Source of the DNA: a bacterium
GTDB lineage: Bacteria; Margulisbacteria; Marinamargulisbacteria; SXXA01
Direction: 5' to 3'
Length of the DNA: 18,328 bases
Assembly: GCA_947502965.1 (NCBI GenBank)
Contig: CANNCG010000011.1
Location: forward strand, 1-18,328
Positions 1-6,309 of the stretch are shown in pieces. The first letter of the stretch is position 1, and every line of letters starts with the position of its first letter. The position numbers were made by a program, and so were the translations under genes. A model generated the notes under the pieces. That model saw nothing but the letters and a program-made list of their open reading frames with translations. It searched no databases and was not told the DNA's origin.

Positions 1-303
1 CATCTACACTCCAAAGCGTTTGAAAACAGTTGAAATTTACCCTAGTAGGTTTTGATTTGCCTTCTTAGCTCAAGCAGCGTTATTTAGAATTTCTCAATTC
101 GTAGATTATTCTGCACAATATCCCTTCACAACACCATCGGTTCGCAAACACTCCCATTGGCCAATCTGTCAATATACGCGTGTTTTTGACACTGTCTTTT
201 TCTCCAAAAAAATGTTGAGACGGGTATCGTTCTGTTACAAACACCCCTATCACATTTTTGTGCCTTTTGCGTACTGCGTATTTGGCATACAGGAGTCTTT
301 TTA
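1..303. other. Non-coding leader region upstream of the helicase
   Basis: I see no convincing gene here; the long minus-strand reading frame that covers it runs backwards through the helicase and has no family resemblance. A perfect -35-like TTGACA lies at 186-191, but no good -10 follows at the usual distance. The string GAGACGGGTAT at 217-227 resembles a short motif that recurs in other non-coding parts of the window (see findings). The ribosome binding site AGGAG at 291-295 serves the helicase. Confidence 0.5.
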
Positions 304-1557
304 ATGACCGCTATAGAAAACACCGTTACAGAAGCCTCAGCCATCGCTGATTTCTCACAATTCAATTTACCCAGTGCACTGATAAGCGCCCTTGCTGCAA
401 TGGCATTCACAGAGCCCACCCCCATCCAAAAAGAAGCCATTCCAATCGCCATGGAAGGCCATGATGTTCTGGGTTCAGCACAAACGGGTACTGGCAAAAC
501 AGCCGCATTTGCTATCCCCGTAGTCGCCAAAATGCTCAACAATGCCCGTGGCACGGCCCTCATCCTCTGCCCAACTCGGGAATTGGCGATGCAAGTTATC
601 GCTGTTGTACACGAGTTATTGGGTCGTAACAGCCAAATCAAAACAGCCCTTCTCATTGGCGGTGAGCCCATCTTTAGACAATTCAACCAACTTCGTATGC
701 GTCCCCGAATCATCGTCGGAACGCCAGGTCGTGTAAATGACCATATCGAACGTGGTAGTGTTCGTTTTAATGAAACATCTATCTTGGTTTTAGACGAAAC
801 AGACCGGATGTTGGACATGGGTTTTGGCATTCAGTTGGACCAAATCCTGGAACATCTCCCAACCGCCCCTACACGCCAAACATTGATGTTTTCTGCCACA
901 CTTCCTCCAGAAATCGTACGTTTGTCTGACAAATACCTCAACAGCCCCAAACGCGTTAAGATGGGTGAAAGCAAAGCCCCCGTATTGTTGAAGCAAGATA
1001 TTTTGCACCTGGCACAACAAGACAAATATGATGCCCTCCTCAAAGAATTGGAAAACCGTGAAGGTTCCGTTCTCATTTTTGTAAAAACAAAACGTGATGC
1101 AGATGAGCTTTCCTACCGTATCAGCCAAGTCCACGAAGCAACAGAAGCCCTTCATGGCGACTTACCACAGCGACGTCGGACAATGGTTATCAAAGGTTTT
1201 CGTGAGCAGCGCTTTCGGATATTGATCGCCACAGATATCGCGTCTCGTGGATTGGATATTTCGCATATTCAACACGTGATCAACTATGACTTGCCACAAT
1301 GTCCTGAAGATTACCTTCACCGTGTTGGCAGAACCGCACGTGCCGGTGCAGAAGGATCCGCTGTTAGCTTTGTATCTTCGGATGACAGCCGAAAATGGCA
1401 GTCTATTCGTCGCCTACTCAGCCCAGATGATTACAAAGAAATTGGCAAACCTGCTTATGCTGGTGGTGGTGGAAACGGGGGTGGACGCTATCGTCAAGGG
1501 GGTGGACGTCCCGGCGGAAACTTTCAACGCACCTCGTCTTTCAAGCGTTCCTGGTAA
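304..1557 (+). CDS. DEAD-box ATP-dependent RNA helicase (motif II reads DETD)
   Basis: A 417-residue superfamily 2 RNA helicase that would unwind or remodel RNA duplexes in ribosome assembly or mRNA turnover. All core motifs are visible in order: Q motif ending PTPIQ (residues 38-42), motif I AQTGTGKT (59-66), PTRELA (90-95), TPGR (140-143), motif II DETD (164-167), SAT (197-199), LIFVKTK (257-263), ATDIASRGLD (309-318) and HRVGRTARAG (339-348). The tail after about residue 385 is rich in Gly and Arg (GGGG, GGGR, GGRPGG), an RGG-like RNA-binding extension. Length and tail fit the RhlE/DeaD-like bacterial group; I cannot choose a single orthologue. Motif II has Thr where nearly all family members have Ala. 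Start chosen from AGGAG at 291-295, 8 nt before ATG. The gene stands alone and ends in a strong terminator. Confidence 0.95.
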   Translation: MTAIENTVTEASAIADFSQFNLPSALISALAAMAFTEPTPIQKEAIPIAMEGHDVLGSAQTGTGKTAAFAIPVVAKMLNNARGTALILCPTRELAMQVIAVVHELLGRNSQIKTALLIGGEPIFRQFNQLRMRPRIIVGTPGRVNDHIERGSVRFNETSILVLDETDRMLDMGFGIQLDQILEHLPTAPTRQTLMFSATLPPEIVRLSDKYLNSPKRVKMGESKAPVLLKQDILHLAQQDKYDALLKELENREGSVLIFVKTKRDADELSYRISQVHEATEALHGDLPQRRRTMVIKGFREQRFRILIATDIASRGLDISHIQHVINYDLPQCPEDYLHRVGRTARAGAEGSAVSFVSSDDSRKWQSIRRLLSPDDYKEIGKPAYAGGGGNGGGRYRQGGGRPGGNFQRTSSFKRSW

Positions 1558-1585
1558 ACGTCCCCAGTAGCACGTAAGTCACTCC

Positions 1586-1628
1586 GAAATCCCCAAAAAG
1601 ACTACGTCTTTTTGGGGATTTCTTTTTT
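1586..1628 (+). terminator. Rho-independent terminator of the helicase gene
   Basis: A perfect 17-bp inverted repeat (1586-1602 with 1606-1622) with a three-base TAC loop is followed by TTTTTT at 1623-1628. The left arm reaches exactly the stop region of the convergent Nudix-CutA1 gene (its last base is 1602), so its final codons and stop are built from the terminator stem. On the minus strand there is no T run after the stem, so it is a proper terminator only for the plus strand. Confidence 0.92.
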
Positions 1629-2348
1629 CATCCAATCGAGATAGCTGGGCAATACCCTTGTCATTTGGCTCACAATACATTCAGGAACGTCATACGGATG
1701 TCCGTCTACCAATAGTGACAAAATACTAGGCACGTGGTCGTCAAAGGTTTTGACGACCATCATCACTTCGTCAGCCGTCTGTACCGACCCTTCCCAAAGA
1801 TAGCGGCTTTGCACCCTAGGGACACACTGCACACAGGCCGCGATACGTGTTTCCAGCAAGCATGTCCCAAAAATATCGGCCACGGCATGGTCAGGAAAAG
1901 ATATCTGACAGACCACCGGCATCCGTATTTGAAACATGATCATCGGCAGATGCTGTTCATAAAACTGACGGTCTCTGGGATGGCTCAACAAAGATCCCAC
2001 ACCTGTAGCCGGCACCCAAATGGCCCGAGAATGCGCCTCTTGTGGCATCAGCGTTGGGTCATCGGTTTCGCAGAGAAAGAGCGTGAGGGTCTTCTCTTCT
2101 GAGATATCGTCGCCACCAGACAAAGATAGCCGAAAGCGTTGGTAGGACGGCAATTGCGCAATGACACGCAGATTGTTCACCCCAGACTCTTCTTCGATTT
2201 CACGACGCGCCGCCGTTTCGAGCGATTCCCCTGGATCGACATGGCCTTTTGGCAAGGACCAACTATTGCCATTTTGCCGAATCACCAACACCTGATCAAG
2301 GTATAAGACAATCCCGCCAGCACAATCGACTTGTTTTTGTGGCCCCAT
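1602..2348 (-). CDS. Nudix hydrolase fused to a CutA1 domain
   Basis: One continuous 248-residue frame carries two normally separate proteins. Residues 1 to about 140 are a MutT/Nudix hydrolase: the Nudix box runs G35 to V57 with G35, E41, R49-E50, E53-E54 and G56 in the canonical spacing, preceded by SWSLPKG, a context typical of Ap4A/nucleoside-polyphosphate hydrolases. Residues about 143-248 are a CutA1 (divalent-cation tolerance family) domain: the stretch ETRIAACVQ, then SRYLWEG, then EVMMVVKT and HPYDVPE match the family's signature positions, and 105 residues is the normal CutA1 length. CutA1 proteins are trimeric; their true role is unclear. Start supported by AAGGAG about 8 nt upstream. 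It lies last in a minus-strand run after ilvD, but a terminator separates the two, so it may need its own promoter. Substrate unknown. Confidence 0.93.
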   Translation of the reverse strand: MGPQKQVDCAGGIVLYLDQVLVIRQNGNSWSLPKGHVDPGESLETAARREIEEESGVNNLRVIAQLPSYQRFRLSLSGGDDISEEKTLTLFLCETDDPTLMPQEAHSRAIWVPATGVGSLLSHPRDRQFYEQHLPMIMFQIRMPVVCQISFPDHAVADIFGTCLLETRIAACVQCVPRVQSRYLWEGSVQTADEVMMVVKTFDDHVPSILSLLVDGHPYDVPECIVSQMTRVLPSYLDWMKKEIPKKT

Positions 2349-2365
2349 GAGACCCTCTCCTTTTT

Positions 2366-2404
2366 AAAAAAAGCACAGGGCTGAGCGGGGCTGCCCGCTC
2401 AGCC
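2366..2404 (-). terminator. Rho-independent terminator of ilvD
   Basis: Read on the minus strand, an 11-bp perfect stem GGCTGAGCGGG / CCCGCTCAGCC (2394-2404 with 2379-2389) with a four-base loop is followed, after six bases, by seven T (2372-2366). It begins 5 bp after the ilvD stop and lies between ilvD and the Shine-Dalgarno sequence of the Nudix-CutA1 gene. The six-base gap before the T run may make it leaky. Confidence 0.8.
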
Positions 2405-2409
2405 GCGTA

Positions 2410-4098
2410 CTAAAAAGCGTCGGTCACCGCGCCCAATGACGCTGACGTCGTCAACTTTGCAAACTTGGCCAAAACCCCACGCGTATACTTTGGAGCAGGA
2501 CGCTGCCACTGCGCCAATCGCGCCTGAATCTCGGTTTCTGCAACCTCTAAGCGCACTTCTCTGGCGACAGAGTCGATGGTAATGAGATCGCCATCATGAA
2601 CCACCGCAATGACCCCACCATCATAGGCTTCTGGGGTAATATGCCCTACCACAAAGCCATGCGTTCCCCCAGAAAAGCGACCATCCGTAATCAAGGCCAC
2701 GTCTTGGCCCAATCCACGCCCCATGACCGCCGACGTTGGCGACAACATTTCGCGCATCCCAGGACCCCCTTTGGGGCCTTCGTAACGGATCACCAATACA
2801 TCCCCTTTGACAACCGTCCCATCCAGAATTTTTTTTAACGCCTCTTCTTCTGAATTAAACACCCGGGCTTTTCCTGAAAAGATACCCCCTTCTTTCCCAG
2901 AGATTTTGGCAACCCCGCCCTCTTTGGCCAAATTGCCATAACAAATCACCAAATGGCTGTCTTTTTTCAAAGGACGATCCAAGGGATAAATCACGTCTTG
3001 GCCAGCAGGATAGGGTGCAACCGAGGCCAAGTTTTCGGCCAGCGTCTTGCCAGTGACCGTCATGCAGTCGCCATGCAAAAGTCCGGCGTCCAACAACATT
3101 TTCATCAAGGGCAATACCCCCCCTATTTCCACGAGTTTGGACATGGTGTATTTCCCACTGGGTTTTAAGTCTGCCAGAACAGGCGTGCGTTTCCCAATAG
3201 TCACAAAATCATCCAAGCACAAAGGAACATCGGCCGCATGGGCCATCGCCAAAAGATGCAACACCGCGTTGGTAGATCCCCCCAAGACAATGACCACTGT
3301 GATGGCATTTTCAAATGACTTGCGGGTCATGATATCCCGGGGTCGGATGTTGTGTTGTAACAGATTTAAGACAGCCGCACCGGCATGTTCGCAATCGGTG
3401 GTTTTGGCACCAGAAATAGCCGCCTGTGCCGAACTATTTGGCAAACTCAGGCCCATCGCCTCGATCGCAGACGCCATGGTATTGGCGGTATACATCCCCC
3501 CACAAGACCCCGCACCAGGAATGGCACACCCTTCCACCTCCCGCAGTTCAGCATCGCTGATTTTACCAGACGCATGACTCCCCACCGCTTCAAACACAGA
3601 GACCACGTCTACAGGCTTGTCTTTATGACAGCCAGGCATAATGGTCCCCCCATATACAAAGATACTGGGACGGTTCAAGCGGGCCATCGCAATCACACAT
3701 CCAGGCATATTTTTGTCACAGCCCCCAATGGCAACGAAGCCATCAAAACCTTCACACCCCACCACGGTTTCGATAGAGTCCGCGATGACTTCGCGAGACA
3801 CGAGAGAATATTTCATGCCTTCGGTGCCCATCGAAATGCCATCCGAGATAGTGATGGTATTAAAGATAACCCCTTTGCCACCGGAAGCATTGACCCCCGC
3901 CTCCGCCTGACGCGCCAACACGTCGATATGCATATTGCATGGGGTCACCATACTCCATGTTGAGGCAATGCCAATTTGTGGCAGCAAAAAATCAGGATCT
4001 GTGAAGCCCACCGCACGCAACATTGCGCGGGAAGGCGCACGGTCTGGGCCGTCTACAACTTGGGATGAAAAATGGCGCGGATCGTTGGTGTTGATCAT
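2410..4098 (-). CDS. ilvD: Dihydroxy-acid dehydratase IlvD
   Basis: A full-length (562 residues) IlvD/Edd-family dehydratase. It converts 2,3-dihydroxy-isovalerate and 2,3-dihydroxy-3-methylvalerate to the 2-keto acids in valine, isoleucine and leucine synthesis. Three conserved iron-sulfur cysteines are visible: C54 in TPCNMH, C127 in GGCDKNMPGC and C199 in GAGSCGGMYTAN. The metal/substrate segment SDGISMGTEGM (85-95) is intact. The C-terminal part has the usual GPKGGPGMREML and DGRFSGGTHGF elements. Start from GGGAG 6 nt before ATG at 4098. It follows nth after a 48-bp gap on the same strand and ends in a terminator. No other ilv gene is in the window, so this is an isolated pathway gene; the neighbourhood does not show whether the pathway is complete. 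Confidence 0.97.
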   Translation of the reverse strand: MINTNDPRHFSSQVVDGPDRAPSRAMLRAVGFTDPDFLLPQIGIASTWSMVTPCNMHIDVLARQAEAGVNASGGKGVIFNTITISDGISMGTEGMKYSLVSREVIADSIETVVGCEGFDGFVAIGGCDKNMPGCVIAMARLNRPSIFVYGGTIMPGCHKDKPVDVVSVFEAVGSHASGKISDAELREVEGCAIPGAGSCGGMYTANTMASAIEAMGLSLPNSSAQAAISGAKTTDCEHAGAAVLNLLQHNIRPRDIMTRKSFENAITVVIVLGGSTNAVLHLLAMAHAADVPLCLDDFVTIGKRTPVLADLKPSGKYTMSKLVEIGGVLPLMKMLLDAGLLHGDCMTVTGKTLAENLASVAPYPAGQDVIYPLDRPLKKDSHLVICYGNLAKEGGVAKISGKEGGIFSGKARVFNSEEEALKKILDGTVVKGDVLVIRYEGPKGGPGMREMLSPTSAVMGRGLGQDVALITDGRFSGGTHGFVVGHITPEAYDGGVIAVVHDGDLITIDSVAREVRLEVAETEIQARLAQWQRPAPKYTRGVLAKFAKLTTSASLGAVTDAF

Positions 4099-4146
4099 AG
4101 AAAACTCCCGTGATTAATAATGGCAAGTATACTAGAGGGGGGCTTT

Positions 4147-4815
4147 CTAGGTGGCAACCCTTCTTTGGTCACAAACAGGTGCACTCGGACACAGCGCCCG
4201 CAACAAACATCCCGCACACTGCGGTGATCTGGACCCACAGACCTCCCGACCATGGACAATAAGCAAGGAGGAAAAATCTGTCCAAAGGGACATGTCCCAC
4301 ACCTGCTGCAAGTCACGCTCAATTTTTTCGGCCTCTTTTTCCATCGTAAATCCCAAACGCCGCGAGAGACGGTTCACATGGGTATCTACCGTGATACCCG
4401 GCTGCCCAAAAGCCTGACCCAACATCACATTGGCGGTTTTGCGGCCTACACCTGGGAGGGTCACCATCGCGTCGAGCTTTTCCGGCACCTGTCCCCCATA
4501 CACATCCCGAATCCGCTGCGCTGTGGCCACGATATTACGGGCTTTGGTTGAAAAAAAGTTAATCGATTTGATCAAAAAGGCCACCTCTTCGGGTTCAGCC
4601 TCTGCCATCATCGCCACATCTGGAAATTGGGCAAAGAGGCCTGGCGTCACCATGTTGACCCGTGCATCTGTACACTGCGCGGACATGATGACCGCAATCA
4701 ACAATTGAAACGGTGATCCATGGGTCAGAAAGGTCGTGACCGGCGGGTAGTGACTTTGGAGACACTCAAAAACAGTGCGCGCACGACGTTGTTTTTTTAA
4801 AAGGGATTCTTTCAT
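4147..4815 (-). CDS. nth: Endonuclease III (DNA glycosylase/AP lyase)
   Basis: A 222-residue Nth, close to the usual 211. It removes oxidised pyrimidines and nicks abasic sites in base-excision repair. The helix-hairpin-helix LPGVGRKTANVM (120-131) carries catalytic Lys126; catalytic Asp144 is in ITVDTHVNRL. The [4Fe-4S] cysteines C193, C200, C203 and C209 have exact C-x6-C-x2-C-x5-C spacing. The frame opens 14 codons further up at 4857, but I choose ATG 4815 because GGAGG lies 4 nt upstream and the extension is simply the other arm of a palindrome. That palindrome (4797-4853) puts the start codon inside a 21-bp stem (see findings). Upstream xth is 55 bp away on the same strand, so the two repair enzymes may be co-transcribed. 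Confidence 0.95.
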   Translation of the reverse strand: MKESLLKKQRRARTVFECLQSHYPPVTTFLTHGSPFQLLIAVIMSAQCTDARVNMVTPGLFAQFPDVAMMAEAEPEEVAFLIKSINFFSTKARNIVATAQRIRDVYGGQVPEKLDAMVTLPGVGRKTANVMLGQAFGQPGITVDTHVNRLSRRLGFTMEKEAEKIERDLQQVWDMSLWTDFSSLLIVHGREVCGSRSPQCAGCLLRALCPSAPVCDQRRVAT

Positions 4816-4853
4816 ACGCCCTCCAAGAGGGGGTATGAAAGAATCCCTTTTAA
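4797..4853. repeat. Long palindrome (21-bp arms) covering the nth start
   Basis: Arms 4797-4817 and 4833-4853 are perfect reverse complements over 21 bp. The 15-base centre adds an inner 5-bp pairing CCCTC/GAGGG (4819-4823 with 4827-4831) around a three-base loop. On the minus strand the nth Shine-Dalgarno GGAGG is in the inner stem and loop and the nth ATG (4815-4813) is in the outer stem. Neither strand has a T run after the hairpin, so it is not an ordinary intrinsic terminator. Its symmetry also creates a false open frame on the opposite strand. Confidence 0.9.
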
Positions 4854-4870
4854 ACATGGCAATGGGACAG

Positions 4871-5638
4871 TTACAAGAAACATATGCCTACTGGGCAGTG
4901 ATCCGATCCCAAGACCTTTTGGTGAATGTAGGCCTCTGTGACCCTGGGCATGAGCGCCTCGTCGACAAAGACATAATCAATTCTCCAGCCCACATTGCGC
5001 TGGCGGGCACCAGCGCGAAACGACCACCAACTATATTCATTGGGCTGCGCATGAAACGCACGAAAGGTATCCACATAGCCACGACGCACAATACGGTCCA
5101 ACCATTCACGTTCGATAGGCAAAAACCCAGACGTGTCTTCATTGTCCTTGGGTCTCGCCAAGTCTATTTCGTGGTGTGCGGTATTGTAATCCCCCGCAAT
5201 GACCACGTGTTTCCCAATCGCACGGAGCTCATCACAGTGGTCAAAAAAGGCCTGATAAAAATCCAATTTATAGGCCAAACGGTCAGGGCCACTTTGCCCA
5301 TTGGGAAAATAAACAGAAAAAAATATAAAGCCCTCAAATTCAGCCGCAACCACACGGCCTTCACAATCAAAGCGTGGGTTTCCAAACCCATACACGACAT
5401 TGAGGGGCTTGTGTTTGGTGAGAATCCCTACCCCGCTATAGCCTTTGCGCTCGGCTCCATAATAAATAGAATAATAGCCATGCGGGTTGATCAGTTCCTC
5501 AGGCAGCACCGACTCATCGGCCTTGATCTCTTGTAGCCCCACGATATCGGGAGAAACGGTTTCGAGATAGGCCTTGAGTGCCCCTTTGCTATGGCAGGCA
5601 CGAATGCCATTGACGTTCCAAGACGCGATAGAAAGCAT
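4871..5638 (-). CDS. xth: Exodeoxyribonuclease III / AP endonuclease
   Basis: A 255-residue ExoIII-family enzyme (normal length 250-270) that cleaves 5' to abasic sites and degrades 3' ends of duplex DNA. Catalytic residues are all in place: N8 and N10 in SWNVNGIR, E37 in GLQEIKA, Y110, D150 and N152 in AGDYNTAHHEIDL, D221 in GWRIDYVF, and D246-H247 in GSDHCPVGI. The start MLSIASWNVNG is where the family begins, so it is secure. No Shine-Dalgarno is seen before it; instead a promoter -10 sits exactly 6 nt upstream, which predicts a leaderless mRNA. First gene of the xth-nth-ilvD run. Confidence 0.96.
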   Translation of the reverse strand: MLSIASWNVNGIRACHSKGALKAYLETVSPDIVGLQEIKADESVLPEELINPHGYYSIYYGAERKGYSGVGILTKHKPLNVVYGFGNPRFDCEGRVVAAEFEGFIFFSVYFPNGQSGPDRLAYKLDFYQAFFDHCDELRAIGKHVVIAGDYNTAHHEIDLARPKDNEDTSGFLPIEREWLDRIVRRGYVDTFRAFHAQPNEYSWWSFRAGARQRNVGWRIDYVFVDEALMPRVTEAYIHQKVLGSDHCPVGICFL

Positions 5639-5644
5639 AGGGAG

Positions 5645-5673
5645 GTTTTATCAGATATCACATCCCATGCCAA
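5645..5673 (-). promoter_or_regulatory. Predicted sigma70-type promoter of xth (leaderless)
   Basis: On the minus strand TTGGCA (5673-5668, one mismatch to TTGACA), a 17-bp spacer and TAAAAC (5650-5645, four of six matches) lie just before xth. Six bases separate the -10 from the ATG, so a start seven bases below the -10 is the A of ATG itself. The absence of a Shine-Dalgarno sequence fits this. Confidence 0.5.
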
Positions 5674-5700
5674 GGAGCGGATCCTTTCCACCAGTAGACG

Positions 5701-5840
5701 TGTCGCGGCATGCTGCGCGAGCACGCTCCCCGGTCGGACGCGGCAAAGCCGGATCCTCCCTCAGCCACAGGCGTGGTCACCTATGCGGAATAGGCGCCCG
5801 CCGCGATTTGAAATTCGGTGCCATTTTGGAACGGGTATAC
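5701..5840 (+). repeat. Dispersed 140-bp repeat, copy A
   Basis: This block recurs in the same orientation at 17515-17654. Both begin TGTCGCGGCATGCTG and share an unbroken run of about 58 bases including GAGCACGCTCCCCGG, GCAAAGCCGGATCC and CTCAGCCACAGGCGT. They then diverge slightly and end in ATTTTGG, two variable bases and GGGTATA. By eye about 85-90% of positions agree. Short reading frames cross it but have no family likeness and are not maintained between copies. A shorter, diverged relative appears inside mfd. Confidence 0.9.
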
Positions 5841-5944
5841 AATCCCAAGACAATCTTTCGGTATGTTCTTGTTTTTACTAGCTATGGCAAATAAAAACAC
5901 ATTTCAATGGATCGCATCTAGGGTGTTTGAACTGTGATTTGGGA

Positions 5945-5973
5945 TTGATTTGTAGGCCCTGTTTCTATAGAAT
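5945..5973 (+). promoter_or_regulatory. Candidate promoter for nrdA
   Basis: TTGATT (5945-5950), 17 bp, then TAGAAT (5968-5973): four and five matches to the sigma70 consensus at ideal spacing. It would give a 5' leader of about 330 nt that contains the MITE-like hairpin element before nrdA. I did not find a clear NrdR-box pair. The AGGAGG at 5975-5980 lies about at the transcription start and precedes only a doubtful short frame. Confidence 0.4.
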
Positions 5974-6169
5974 CAGGAGGTCTTTTCTTTTTGAGATTCT
6001 GTCTCATTTTTTTCATGTATATGTCGCTGAGGAGCGGGCCCGTGCATGGTTTTCCTTTTTTTTTGACTGATTTAGAGTGTGTCCTGACCAGGTTTTCTCT
6101 GTCTCGAGAATTCCTTCTGGGTCTGACTTGTTGCAGTCACGGGTCCACGTTTGCGTTTTTTATTTGTAG

Positions 6170-6293
6170 CGAGGCTGTTTCAAAATGTTTCAGGCAAGGA
6201 TTTCGAGCCAGAAAAACCGGACTTCACTGCGTGTGAATAAAGATTTTTTGGGTCGAGTCCTGAAGTCCCATGATGCATTTTAAAACAGCCCCG
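6170..6293 (+). mobile_element. MITE-like element, copy 1 (124 bp, terminal inverted repeats)
   Basis: The ends CGAGGCTGTTTCAAAATG and CATTTTAAAACAGCCCCG are inverted repeats of 18 bp with two mismatches that still pair as G-T. The inside is a second copy of the element at 10328-10452: both hold GCAAGGAT, TCGAGC, AGAAAAACCGG and TCGAGT/GCGAGT in the same order and orientation. TCGAG and AGAAAA on the left pair with TTTT and TCGAG on the right, so the whole unit can fold as a long hairpin. It has no coding capacity. It ends two bases before the Shine-Dalgarno region of nrdA. Confidence 0.85.
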
Positions 6294-6309
6294 TAGAGGA
6301 GTTTTTTGT

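Noticed and set aside
126..830. 234-codon minus-strand frame over the helicase start
   Set aside because: Antisense to a DEAD-box gene with every motif intact; composition is that of a shadow frame.
4797..4853. Palindrome as a terminator between xth and nth
   Set aside because: Neither strand has a T run after the stem and the hairpin includes the nth start.
4775..5536. 253-codon plus-strand frame opposite xth and nth
   Set aside because: It runs antisense through the well-supported xth gene; its start-like region comes from the palindrome at 4797-4853 and the protein resembles nothing.
5991..6236. 81-codon frame with AGGAGG upstream (TTG start, or ATG inside)
   Set aside because: Low-complexity, no family likeness, and its end lies inside the MITE-like element; the AGGAGG sits at the predicted nrdA transcript start.
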